Shown: positions 5,938 to 13,744 of the stretch, piece by piece
Layout: every line of letters begins with the position of its first letter
Position numbering within the stretch: the stretch's first letter is position 1
Position numbers and translations under genes: made by a program
The notes under the pieces: model-generated
Told to the model about the DNA's origin: nothing
Database searches by the model: none
Seen by the model: the letters and a program-made list of their open reading frames with translations, nothing else
From: Bifidobacterium aesculapii
GTDB lineage: Bacteria; Actinomycetota; Actinomycetes; Actinomycetales; Bifidobacteriaceae
Assembly (NCBI RefSeq): GCF_001417815.1
Contig: NZ_BCFK01000025.1
Coordinates: 1-36,772 of the forward strand
DNA length: 36,772 nt
Direction of reading: 5' to 3'

Positions 5938-8742
5938 TCAGTGCGCGGCTAGCTGCCAGTCTGCGCCGATGCCGGTGGACACGTCCAACGGCACGTCGAG
6001 TTCGACGGCATGCTCCATCGCGTCCCTGACGAGCGCGGTCACTTGTTCGGCTTCGCCGGGGGCGATCTCCACGACGAGTTCGTCGTGGATCTGCAGGATG
6101 ATGCGGCTTCCGAGACCGGCGTCGCGCAGGGCTGCGTCGGCCCGGATCATCGCGATCTTCATGATGTCGGCCGCCGTGCCCTGGATGGGCGCGTTGAGTG
6201 CGGCGCGCTCGGCCGCGTCGCGCACGGCGCGGCTCGTCGACGCGAGTCCGGGAAAGTACCGTCGGCGCCCGAACATCGTCTCCGTGTACCCCTTGCGACG
6301 GGCTTCGGCGACGCACGATTCGAGGAAGTCATGCACTTTGCCGAATGTGGCGAAGTACTTCTCCTTGAGGCCTTCCGCCTCGCTCGGTCTGATCTTGAGC
6401 TGCTGCGACAGGCCGTAGGTGCTCAGACCGTAGGCGAGCCCGTAGCTCATGGCCTTCACGTGGCTGCGCTGGTCGGCGCTGATCTGGTCGACGGGCAGCT
6501 GGTAGACGAGGCTGGCCACATAGCGGTGGAAGTCGGCGCCGCTTCTGAACGCCTCGATGAGCGCCTCATCGCCGGAAAGATGCGCCATGATGCGCAGCTC
6601 GACCTGCGAATAGTCGCAGCTCATCAACGATTCGTAACCTTCGCCGGGTACGAACGCGGAGCGGATCTCACGTCCGGCGGCGTTGCGGTTGGGGATGTTC
6701 TGCAGGTTCGGATCGACCGAGCTCAGACGTCCCGTCGCGGCCACCGTCTGCTCGAACGTCGTATGGATGCGCCCATCGGCGGGGTTGACCGCGTCGATGA
6801 GCGTGGCGACGATCTGCTTGAGCTTGTTGGTCTCCCGGTGGCGCAGGAGCGCACCGAGGAACCCGCTGGCCCGCTCGTCGTCGATGTTGCGCACGTACAG
6901 CGTCTGCAACGCGTCGGCGTTCGTCGTATACGAGCCGGATTTGGTGCGCTTGGTGGGTTTGAGGCCCATGTCCTCGAAGAGCACCTTGGCCAGCTGCTTG
7001 GGGCTTTGCAGATTGACCTGCGAGCCGGCGTTCTCCCATGCGATGCGCTGCGCCTGTTCCGCGTCCGCGGCGAAGCCGGCGCGCAGGGCGTCGAGACGGG
7101 CGCCGTCGACCTTCGCGCCTTCGGCTTCCAGACCGTACAGCACGCGCGACACGGGCAGTTCGATGTCGTCGAACAGTGTCGTCTGCCGGCGTTCGGCCAG
7201 TTGGGGGGTGAGCTTTCGGGCGAGCGCGGCGACGATGGCCGCATGACGCAGTACGACGCGGTCGGTCCGCTCGTCATCGTCTCCGCTGGTCCCGCTCGTC
7301 GCCTCGTCGAAATCGAGAAGCCCCTGCGTGGCCTCCTGCTCCTCCTCCAGATGGATGTCGAGGAATTGGGACGCGGCCTGTTCGAGCGTGTCCGCGTGGA
7401 AGTCCGGCTTGATGAGATACCCGGCGAGTTTCGTGTCGAATGCCGGCCGGGGCAGGTCGATTCCGGCTGCGGCGAACAGGTGCAGATGCTCCTTGTAGCC
7501 GTGCACGGTCATCGTCGACGCATGGGATGCGATCGTTTCGCGCAACGCATCGGCAAGGTCCTCAGACGCAAGGTCGACGGCCTCTACGATGGCCGCCGCA
7601 TGACCGGCAAGCAGCACGACCGACCGTAGCGCGGCACGGCCGGGGCGGGCGTCGCCGGAGGCGTGCAGCACCCAGCCCGGCTCGCCCTCCCCAACCGTTC
7701 GGGGAAGGTGTTCACGGGCCCATGAGCGTAGGCCGTCCGCGTCGGTCACTGCCGTAGCCTCCGGAACGTCCAGGCCGGACGATTCGCCGGCATCCGCATC
7801 CTCGGCTGTATCCGTCGATGCGGGCCGCGTGTCCACGCCCGCATTGAACGTCTTGAGCACACGGCTTTTCGTACGTGCGCCGAATTCGAGCTTGGCGAAC
7901 AGGGCGTCGAGCTTGGCGATGTCCGGCCGCCCGAACGTGAGCTCGTCCACGGTCACGCCGAGGTCCACGTCGCGTACGAGCGCGTTGACCTTGCGGTTGA
8001 GCAGGACCTGATCGATGTTGGCGCGCAGCGCCTCGCCCTTCTTGCCGCCAATCTCCTCCGCATGCTCGACGATGCCGTCGAGGGAGCCGTACTGATTGAT
8101 CCACTTGGCGGCGAAGCCGTCGCCCACGCCCGGCACTCCGGGAATGTTGTCCGCGGTCTCGCCGCGCAACGCCGCAAGATCGGGGTACTGCCGGGGCGTC
8201 ACCTTGTACTTGTCGAGCACGGCCTGCGCGGTCATGTGCTTGAGGTCCTTGAAATGATGCCCCGGGTACAGCACGGTGACGTTGTCGTCGATGAGCTGGA
8301 ACGCATCACGGTCGCCGGAAAGCACGAGCGTGTGGTAGCCGGCCTTGTCGCCCATCGTGGCAAGCGTGCCGATGACGTCGTCGCCTTCGTAGCCGGGCTT
8401 TTCGATGTAGGTGACGCCGAGCGCCTCCAACATCTGCTGGATGAGCGGCAGCTGGGTGAGCAGCTCCTCCGGCGCGGCGTCACGTGTACCTTTGTACTGG
8501 GGCAGCAACGTGTTGCGGAAGGTACCGCCCTTGACATCGAAAGCGACGGCGAGATGATCCGGCTTCTCCGCCTCGATGACCTGGGAGAGCATCGAGGCGA
8601 AGCCCCAGACGGCGTTCGTGGCCTGTCCGCCTGACGTGGAGAAGTTGTCGACCGGCAGAGCGAAGAACGCGCGGAACGCCAGCGAATGGCCGTCTACGAC
8701 CAGCAGCGTTCCGCGCGTCGGCGTGGATTCATGTTGCGCCAT
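5938..8742 (-). CDS. polA: DNA polymerase I
   Basis: A 934-residue family A polymerase for Okazaki fragment processing and repair. The N-terminal 5'-3' exonuclease domain (about 10-300) shows VVDGHSLAFRAFF, GYEGDDVIGT and SGDRD. The middle region (about 330-520) has the 3'-5' exonuclease fold but no DxE motif, and the usual NLKYD element is replaced by GYKEHLHLF, so proofreading is very likely lost. Polymerase motifs are A (SCDYSQVELR, Asp710), B (RSHVKAMSYGLAYG) and C (QIHDELV, His886-Asp887-Glu888). The gene begins 21 nt after the ANTAR regulator stop with only a weak ribosome site (GGAACC), so it is probably cotranscribed with the regulator. Confidence 0.97.
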   Translation of the reverse strand: MAQHESTPTRGTLLVVDGHSLAFRAFFALPVDNFSTSGGQATNAVWGFASMLSQVIEAEKPDHLAVAFDVKGGTFRNTLLPQYKGTRDAAPEELLTQLPLIQQMLEALGVTYIEKPGYEGDDVIGTLATMGDKAGYHTLVLSGDRDAFQLIDDNVTVLYPGHHFKDLKHMTAQAVLDKYKVTPRQYPDLAALRGETADNIPGVPGVGDGFAAKWINQYGSLDGIVEHAEEIGGKKGEALRANIDQVLLNRKVNALVRDVDLGVTVDELTFGRPDIAKLDALFAKLEFGARTKSRVLKTFNAGVDTRPASTDTAEDADAGESSGLDVPEATAVTDADGLRSWAREHLPRTVGEGEPGWVLHASGDARPGRAALRSVVLLAGHAAAIVEAVDLASEDLADALRETIASHASTMTVHGYKEHLHLFAAAGIDLPRPAFDTKLAGYLIKPDFHADTLEQAASQFLDIHLEEEQEATQGLLDFDEATSGTSGDDDERTDRVVLRHAAIVAALARKLTPQLAERRQTTLFDDIELPVSRVLYGLEAEGAKVDGARLDALRAGFAADAEQAQRIAWENAGSQVNLQSPKQLAKVLFEDMGLKPTKRTKSGSYTTNADALQTLYVRNIDDERASGFLGALLRHRETNKLKQIVATLIDAVNPADGRIHTTFEQTVAATGRLSSVDPNLQNIPNRNAAGREIRSAFVPGEGYESLMSCDYSQVELRIMAHLSGDEALIEAFRSGADFHRYVASLVYQLPVDQISADQRSHVKAMSYGLAYGLSTYGLSQQLKIRPSEAEGLKEKYFATFGKVHDFLESCVAEARRKGYTETMFGRRRYFPGLASTSRAVRDAAERAALNAPIQGTAADIMKIAMIRADAALRDAGLGSRIILQIHDELVVEIAPGEAEQVTALVRDAMEHAVELDVPLDVSTGIGADWQLAAH

Positions 8743-8763
8743 GTAACCGATGGTTCCGATCCG

Positions 8764-9552
8764 TCAGTGCTCGGAGCGTTCGGGCTTCGGATCGCCGTAC
8801 TTCGCGATGATGGCCATGGCGAGGCGCTTCTTGGGGATGCGCTGGTCCATGGAGGTCTTCTGGATCCAACGGAACGCGCCCTGCTCGGAGAAGTCCGCCT
8901 TATCCATGAGCAGACCCTTCGCGCGGTCGACGAGCTTGCGCTCCTCCAACGTGTCCTGAGCCTTCTGCAGATCGGCCTGCGCCTTGGCGAGCTCGTCCTG
9001 CGTGCTCTTGAGCTTGCTTTCGGTGCGCTCGACGTTGTCGAGCAGGTCGTTGATCTCCGCGAAACGGCCCATGGCCACTTCCAGAGCAGGGATGAGCTTG
9101 GATTCCTCGTACGGCTTGGTCACGTAGGCCATGGCGCCCGCACCGGTCGACTTCTTGACAAGGTCGGGCTGGGAGAACGCAGTGAGCATCACGACGGGGG
9201 CGATGTTCTCGTCGCAGATGAGACCGGCGGCGGTGATACCGTCCATGCGCGGCATCTTGACGTCCATGCACACCACGTCCGGGCGCTTGGCGCGCGTCAG
9301 CTCGACGGCCTCCTCGCCGTTGGCGGCCTCGCCCACGACCTCATAACCGTTGTCCTCGAGCATGCCGACCAGATCCATACGGTTCACGGATTCGTCCTCG
9401 GCCACGACGACGGTGCGCTTGCGGTTCTCATCGGGTTCGGCGGGAGCGGATTCCTGCTGGGGGGCGGCGGCCTCCTTCGCCACGGCCTCGAGCTCCTCTT
9501 CGGTCAGCACGGGCTCCATCTGCGGAGTCTGATCATCTTTGCTAGCAGCCAT
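8764..9552 (-). CDS. ANTAR-domain response regulator (RNA-binding antiterminator, PdtaR-like)
   Basis: The 262-residue protein has an acidic, Pro/Gln/Ala-rich extension (1-44), a receiver domain (about 45-165) with phospho-acceptor Asp97 in CMDVKMPRMDG, a Lys in TKPYEES, a coiled-coil linker (about 165-205), and a C-terminal ANTAR domain (about 205-250: ERKLVDRAKGLLM...FRWIQ). ANTAR proteins bind paired RNA stem-loops and prevent terminator formation; mycobacterial PdtaR works with kinase PdtaS. No partner kinase is nearby. GGAAAGGGA precedes the ATG at 9552. A possible promoter is CCGACA, 18 nt, TAAAAT (the latter at 9604-9609, minus). polA follows after 21 nt. Confidence 0.93.
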   Translation of the reverse strand: MAASKDDQTPQMEPVLTEEELEAVAKEAAAPQQESAPAEPDENRKRTVVVAEDESVNRMDLVGMLEDNGYEVVGEAANGEEAVELTRAKRPDVVCMDVKMPRMDGITAAGLICDENIAPVVMLTAFSQPDLVKKSTGAGAMAYVTKPYEESKLIPALEVAMGRFAEINDLLDNVERTESKLKSTQDELAKAQADLQKAQDTLEERKLVDRAKGLLMDKADFSEQGAFRWIQKTSMDQRIPKKRLAMAIIAKYGDPKPERSEH

Positions 9553-9707
9553 GCCAGTCCCTTTCCTGTTCTCGAAACGACATTGAAGTGGTTATCCTTG
9601 GTGATTTTAACGCATAATCACAGGGCATGTCGGCACGACGTGCCTTCGGACACACGAAATCACCACGTCGCCGCGCGTCGCAGTATACAAGGACCTTGAT
9701 TCTGTGG

Positions 9708-9713
9708 TACATT
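9708..9713 (+). promoter_or_regulatory. possible extended -10 (TGG-TACATT) for the tRNA-like gene
   Basis: TACATT with an upstream TG pair lies about 33 nt before the mature tRNA 5' end. No good -35 is visible. The predicted 5' leader would begin with the small hairpin GTGCC-TGAA-GGCAC at 9721-9734. Confidence 0.3.
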
Positions 9714-9745
9714 ATCCCGAGTGCCTGAAGGCACGGAATCGATAC

Positions 9746-9819
9746 GCCCTCGTATCCCAATTGGTAGAGGAAGCAGCCTCAAAATCTGCACAGTGTGGGT
9801 TCGAGTCCCACCGAGGGCA
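9746..9819 (+). tRNA. leucine-like tRNA, anticodon CAA, with an unusually short variable loop
   Basis: The 74-nt cloverleaf has a perfect acceptor stem GCCCTCG/CGAGGGC, discriminator A, and a T arm GTGGG-TTCGAGT-CCCAC. The D arm is leucine-like (3-bp stem TCC/GGA, loop with AATTGGTAGA). The anticodon stem-loop GCAGC-CTCAAAA-TCTGC gives anticodon CAA with U33 in place, but the 31-39 pair is C-U. The variable region is only 5 nt (ACAGT), a class I form, whereas normal bacterial tRNA-Leu has a long arm like the one at 1759-1849. CCA is not encoded. It may be a functional odd isoacceptor, a tRNA with another identity or role, or a decayed copy. It is followed by a hairpin. Confidence 0.8.
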
Positions 9820-9832
9820 CTTTTCAAGGAGT

Positions 9833-9864
9833 TGCGGCCGTAAGCTGAATTGCTTACGGCCGCA
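9833..9864 (+). terminator. hairpin terminator after the leucine-like tRNA
   Basis: Perfect 13-bp stem (9833-9845 with 9852-9864) with a 6-nt loop TGAATT, starting 13 nt after the tRNA. No strong U-run on the plus strand. Read leftward it lies 32 nt beyond nothing but the TM2 gene stop at 9897, so it may also terminate that gene. Confidence 0.65.
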
Positions 9865-9896
9865 TCGTCGTAGTGTACGGCTTTGAGTTGGCTCCG

Positions 9897-10550
9897 TCAT
9901 TCCTGAAGCTCGAGTCCCTGGCTGTCCTGATGCCAAGGGCTGCCGGGCTTGCTGCACAGGATCAGGATGCCTTCGACCAGTCCCCAGATGCTCGCGGCCA
10001 GCGGGCCGAGTCCGAAAAGAATCCAACCGAACAGGGTGAGCAGCAACTGGGCGATGGCTTTGCCCGTATAGCCGAGATAGAAGTTGTGTACGCCGAACGC
10101 GCCGAGGAAGATGCCAAGCAGGCCGGCGGCCAGCTTCGATTTCGTCCCCGCCGGCGCGGCGGTATAGCCGTATGGGCCGGCGCCATAACCGTACTGAGGC
10201 GTGGGCGCGCCGGCATATGGCGGCTGGGTTCCATAGCCATACGAGGGCTGTGGCGGCGCATACATGGGCTGGGCGCCGGGGTTGGCGCCCGCTCCATACG
10301 ATGCGCCGTATGAGGACGAAGGCGCGGCGTACGGAGGCTGGCCGTACGCTCCGGTGGGGGCACCTGCATAGGCGCTCATGTCCGGCGGCGTATAGGACTG
10401 TTGCGCATATTGCTCAGACTGGCCGGGCTGTAAAGGTGAAGGACCGGCAAACGATTCGGACTGCGACGTGGCATAAGGCTCCTGTGCACCTCCCATCGCG
10501 TTCGCGGTATTCTGGGGTTCCGGTGCCGGCGTTGGTGCTGGTTGCGTCAT
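9897..10550 (-). CDS. TM2-domain membrane protein with a Pro/Tyr/Gly/Gln-rich N-terminus
   Basis: The 217-residue protein has a low-complexity N-terminal half (about 1-130) rich in Ala, Pro, Tyr, Gly and Gln with repeated PQYGYG/PSYGYG-like units. A TM2 domain follows (about 135-200): KSKLAAGLLGIFLGAFGVHNFYLG, a turn, then a second membrane segment ending in IWGLVEGILIL. TM2 proteins are small two-helix membrane proteins of unknown function. The ATG at 10550 is preferred, with GGAG 7 nt upstream; the GTG at 10553 is the alternative. The gene is monocistronic between the pyk terminator and the tRNA hairpin. A function cannot be assigned. Confidence 0.85.
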   Translation of the reverse strand: MTQPAPTPAPEPQNTANAMGGAQEPYATSQSESFAGPSPLQPGQSEQYAQQSYTPPDMSAYAGAPTGAYGQPPYAAPSSSYGASYGAGANPGAQPMYAPPQPSYGYGTQPPYAGAPTPQYGYGAGPYGYTAAPAGTKSKLAAGLLGIFLGAFGVHNFYLGYTGKAIAQLLLTLFGWILFGLGPLAASIWGLVEGILILCSKPGSPWHQDSQGLELQE

Positions 10551-10738
10551 CACATGTCTCCGTTTCCTCGACTGTCAAGGACGGCCGAGCGGCCATCTGC
10601 ATCTCATTCTCGCACGTGCGTACGCGGAACGCGAATGTCGTCCAAACGCAATGCGTACCGTCACGCCGCCCGGAATCTACTGCCATGGGACCCGAGCCAG
10701 AGCCGGATGATGGGAACACATTCGATTGCGCATATGAG

Positions 10739-10780
10739 AAGGGGGATTGCATCCTCACGGAACAGGACGCAATCCCCCTT
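10739..10780 (-). terminator. hairpin terminator after pyk
   Basis: 12-bp perfect arms (10739-10750 with 10769-10780) and an inner TCCT/AGGA pairing that shortens the 18-nt loop. It lies 51 nt past the pyk stop; the minus-strand sequence after the stem is TTCTCAT. Confidence 0.75.
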
Positions 10781-10831
10781 TGGCGGTCAGCCTTCGACCC
10801 GACTGTTCAGACGAGCCGAATCAACTGCATC

Positions 10832-12274
10832 TCAGTCGCAGGCACCGACGGTGTGGACGTAGATGGAGTCGGTGCTGCCCGGCTGGTGCTCGCCCTGGGC
10901 GGAGCTCAGGATGACGATCTTGTCGCCGTCGACGACCTTGCCGGCGTCACGCAGGATCTTGTCGGTGAAGACCATGAGATCCTTGCGGGACTTGTCGTGG
11001 TAGTCCTCGTCGAGCAGGAAGGCCTCGGTGCCCCAGGAGAGGGCCAGCCAGTGGTAGGTGTGCTCGTTGTTGGTGATGCCGTAGATCGGGGCGGCCGGGC
11101 GCTCGCGGGACACGCGGTGCACGGTGTTGCCGGTCTGCGTGTAGGCGACGATCGCCTTGGCATTGAGCTTGTCGGCCAGATCGACGGCGGCGGAGGAGAC
11201 GGCACCGGTGGAGGACATGTCCAGATTCTTCAGGGCCGGGATACGGTCGAAGCCGTGCTCGGTCGCGAAGCCGGAGATGCGGGCCATGGTGGAGACAGTG
11301 ACGGCCGGGTATTCGCCGACGGCGGTCTCGTTGGAGGTCATGGTGGCGTCGGCGCCGTCGAGGACGGCGTTGGCGCAGTCGGAGGCCTCGGCGCGGGACG
11401 GAACCGGGGAGTGGACCATGGAGCCCAGGACCTCGGTGGCGACGATGACCGGCTTGGCGTAGTGGCGGGACAGCTCGATGATGCGCTTGGTGGCCAGCGG
11501 GACCTCCTCGAGCGGGCACTCGACGGCCATGTCGCCGCGGGCGGCCATGATGCCGTCGAAGGCCTTGACGATGTCCTCGAGGTTCTCCAGAGCCTGCGGC
11601 TTCTCAATCTTGGCGACGATCGGGATGCGACGGCCTTCCTCGTCCATGATCTCGTGGGCGCGGTCGATGTCGGTGGCGAAACGCACGAAGGACATGGCGA
11701 TGATGTCGGCGCCGGTGCGGATGGCCCAGCGCAGATCCTCTTCGTCCTTCTCGGTCAGGGCCGGCAGGGAGACGGCGACGCCCGGCAGGTTGATGCCCTT
11801 GTGGGAGGACACGGGGCCGGCGACGACGACCTTGGTGTGCACGTTGTTGCCCTCGACCTTGGTGACCTCGAGGCGGACCTTGCCGTCGTCGATGAGGATC
11901 GGGTCGCCCGGGTGGCAGTCGCCCGGCAGGCCCTTGAAGGTGCTGGAGGTGATGTGCTCGTCGCCCTCGATGTCGTCGGTCGTGATGACGAACTCCTGGC
12001 CAAGCTTGAGCTGGACCTTGTCCTCGCCCTCGGCGTTCTTCTTGAACCAGCCGCAGCGGATCTTCGGGCCCTGAAGGTCGACCAGCACGGCCACGTTGCG
12101 GCCGGCGGCCTTGGAGGCCTGACGCACGTTGTTGTAGACCTTGAGGTGGTCCTCCGGGGTGCCGTGGGAACGGTTCAGACGGGCCACATCCATGCCGGCT
12201 TCGACGAGGCTGGTGATGCCTTCGAGGGATTCGCTGGCGGGGCCGATGGTATCGACGATCTTGGCTTTGCGCAT
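10832..12274 (-). CDS. pyk: pyruvate kinase
   Basis: The 480-residue enzyme converts phosphoenolpyruvate and ADP to pyruvate and ATP, the last ATP step of the bifid shunt's lower glycolysis. Family markers in order: TIGPAS near the N-terminus, MDVARLNRSHG (ATP/K+ site), VLVDLQGPKIRCG, the active-site lysine stretch PIVAKIEKPQALENL, and AARGDMAVE (usually ARGDLGVE) with the metal-binding Glu/Asp around it. Length is standard. Ribosome site AGGAAAAGG lies 4 nt before the ATG. It has its own promoter region (TACACT at 12336-12341, minus) and terminator, so it is probably monocistronic. Confidence 0.97.
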   Translation of the reverse strand: MRKAKIVDTIGPASESLEGITSLVEAGMDVARLNRSHGTPEDHLKVYNNVRQASKAAGRNVAVLVDLQGPKIRCGWFKKNAEGEDKVQLKLGQEFVITTDDIEGDEHITSSTFKGLPGDCHPGDPILIDDGKVRLEVTKVEGNNVHTKVVVAGPVSSHKGINLPGVAVSLPALTEKDEEDLRWAIRTGADIIAMSFVRFATDIDRAHEIMDEEGRRIPIVAKIEKPQALENLEDIVKAFDGIMAARGDMAVECPLEEVPLATKRIIELSRHYAKPVIVATEVLGSMVHSPVPSRAEASDCANAVLDGADATMTSNETAVGEYPAVTVSTMARISGFATEHGFDRIPALKNLDMSSTGAVSSAAVDLADKLNAKAIVAYTQTGNTVHRVSRERPAAPIYGITNNEHTYHWLALSWGTEAFLLDEDYHDKSRKDLMVFTDKILRDAGKVVDGDKIVILSSAQGEHQPGSTDSIYVHTVGACD

Positions 12275-12335
12275 GTTGCCTTTTCCTAACTATTGCAAGG
12301 GACGCAGGCCGGATGGCCTACGTTTTCCACGAATC

Positions 12336-12396
12336 AGTGTACTAGCTTTTGCCCGCGCGCTCCAGTTTTTCAAACGGTGTGTTGTTAACGCTCACA
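12336..12396 (-). promoter_or_regulatory. pyk promoter region with a LacI-family-like operator
   Basis: On the minus strand TACACT at 12336-12341 is a TANNNT -10. About 42 nt upstream of it, 12383-12396 reads TGTTAACGCTCACA, an imperfect palindrome with a central CG (5 of 7 half-site matches), the form of LacI-family operators. Its position upstream of the -35 suits an activator or a roadblock. The regulator is not in the window; the assignment is inference. Confidence 0.4.
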
Positions 12397-12415
12397 CCCC
12401 TACTCTCCCAATATA

Positions 12416-12465
12416 GAGAACGCTCACGGGAACCCCGTTTCTCAGGGAATTCCGTGAGCGTTCTC
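12416..12465 (-). terminator. hairpin terminator after the TerC-family gene
   Basis: Perfect 14-bp arms (12416-12429 with 12452-12465) around a 22-nt loop that can pair internally (CCC/GGG). It lies 39 nt after the stop of the TerC gene. The minus strand continues TATATTGGG. Confidence 0.75.
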
Positions 12466-12504
12466 GTAGAATTCACCGCCGCCCGGCCACGGACGGCGTG
12501 CCGG

Positions 12505-13518
12505 TCACTCGGACTTGCCTCCCTCGACCGCATCGGCGGCCTTCGCGCCGTCCATGGAACGCATCTTAACCACGGAGGCGATCGCCGCGCCGCCGATCGC
12601 GACCACGATCACCGCGAGCGACAGCCACGTAGGCACCTCGGGCACCCAATGGACGCCCTCGCCGCCGTTGATGAACGGCAGCGTGTTGCCATGCAGCGCC
12701 TCCATCACCAGCTTGACGCCGATGAAGCCGAGCACCACGGAAAGCCCCACGGGCAGATAGACGAGCTTGTCGAGCAATGCGCCCAACAGGAAGTAGAGCT
12801 GCTGCAGACCAAGCAACGCGAACACGTTGGACGTGAACACAAGGAACGGATCCTTCGTCAAACCGAAGATCGCGGGAATCGAATCGAACGCGAACATCAC
12901 GTCGGTGGTGCCGATCGTGAGGAACACGATGAGCATCGGCGTCCAGTAGCGCACGCCGTTGACCGTCGTGCGCAGCTTCTCGCCGTCATATTCGTCGGTG
13001 ATGCGGATCACCTTGCGCAGCGTACGGATCAGCCCGTTCTCCTGATACTCCTCGTCATCGTCGCCGCCGACCACCAGCTTGATCGCGGTGTAGATGAGGA
13101 ACGCGCCGAAGATGAAGAACACCCACGTGAACCGCGAGATGAGGGCGGCGCCGATGAGGATGAACACGCCTCGGAAGATCAGGGCGATGGTGATACCGAC
13201 CGACAGCACGTACTTCTGAATCTGCTTCGGCACGGCGAAGTTCGACATGATGATGACGAACACGAACAGGTTGTCGATGGACAGCGAGTATTCGGTCAGC
13301 CAGCCCGAATAGAACTCGATGGCGGGCTTCGAGCCGGCGAAATACCAGATGCAGCCGCCGAAGATCAGCGCCATGACGACGAAGAAGCCGATATGCTGGA
13401 CGCACTCCTTCGTGGAAGGGACATGCGGCCTGCGTCCGATGACGAACAGGTCGACGATGAAGAACAACGCGAGCACCACGAACGTGGTGATTTCAAATGC
13501 AAGAGGGGTTTCGGCCAT
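12505..13518 (-). CDS. TerC-family integral membrane protein
   Basis: The 337-residue protein has about 7-9 hydrophobic segments and the two acidic membrane motifs of the TerC/Alx family: EYSLSIDNLFVFVII (about 75-90) and FAFDSIPAIFG (about 200-212). A charged loop GGDDDEEYQENG follows TM5. Family members have been linked to tellurite resistance and, more recently, to metal (manganese) export and to metalating secreted proteins. The substrate here is unknown. The C-terminus is a charged tail. The ribosome site is weak (AGGGT upstream of the ATG at 13518). I found no yybP-ykoY riboswitch-like sequence in the 209-nt upstream gap. It lies downstream of uvrB on the same strand but behind a hairpin. 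Confidence 0.9.
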   Translation of the reverse strand: MAETPLAFEITTFVVLALFFIVDLFVIGRRPHVPSTKECVQHIGFFVVMALIFGGCIWYFAGSKPAIEFYSGWLTEYSLSIDNLFVFVIIMSNFAVPKQIQKYVLSVGITIALIFRGVFILIGAALISRFTWVFFIFGAFLIYTAIKLVVGGDDDEEYQENGLIRTLRKVIRITDEYDGEKLRTTVNGVRYWTPMLIVFLTIGTTDVMFAFDSIPAIFGLTKDPFLVFTSNVFALLGLQQLYFLLGALLDKLVYLPVGLSVVLGFIGVKLVMEALHGNTLPFINGGEGVHWVPEVPTWLSLAVIVVAIGGAAIASVVKMRSMDGAKAADAVEGGKSE

Positions 13519-13560
13519 GATTCACTACCCTAACGCATATAGTTGACGCTGCCGTTACCG

Positions 13561-13584
13561 CGAAGGCTCACTTATTCGCCTCCG
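13561..13584. repeat. 24-nt near-copy of the uvrB 3' end
   Basis: This stretch matches 13721-13744 at 23 of 24 bases, exactly 160 nt apart. The second copy holds the last uvrB codons and its stop. The first copy lies in the gap before the TerC gene and is not coding in any gene I can support. Confidence 0.7.
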
Positions 13585-13685
13585 CGTTACATGCGACGTT
13601 CGCGACGCTACCGCTGCTCACGTCCCGCAACAACGGACGGCCAAAGGCCGCGCCACACCAGCTCACTGACGTTCGCCCTCGCCTA

Positions 13686-13704
13686 TACACGCCTCCGGCG
13701 TGTA
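13686..13704 (-). terminator. short hairpin after uvrB
   Basis: TACACGCC pairs with GGCGTGTA (8 bp, loop TCC), 24 nt past the uvrB stop. The minus strand continues TAGGCGAGGG, without a U-run. Confidence 0.5.
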
Positions 13705-13720
13705 CTTCACGGCTCGGCCA

Positions 13721-13744
13721 CGGAGGCTCACTTATTCGCCTCCG
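13721..13744. repeat. partner copy of the 24-nt repeat, at the uvrB stop
   Basis: Second copy of the repeat at 13561-13584 (23 of 24 identical). It covers the final uvrB codons, the stop codon and 7 nt beyond. Confidence 0.7.

Noticed and set aside
13519..13727. Possible manganese (yybP-ykoY) riboswitch before the TerC-family gene
   Set aside because: I could not find the conserved core sequences or a matching fold in the gap.
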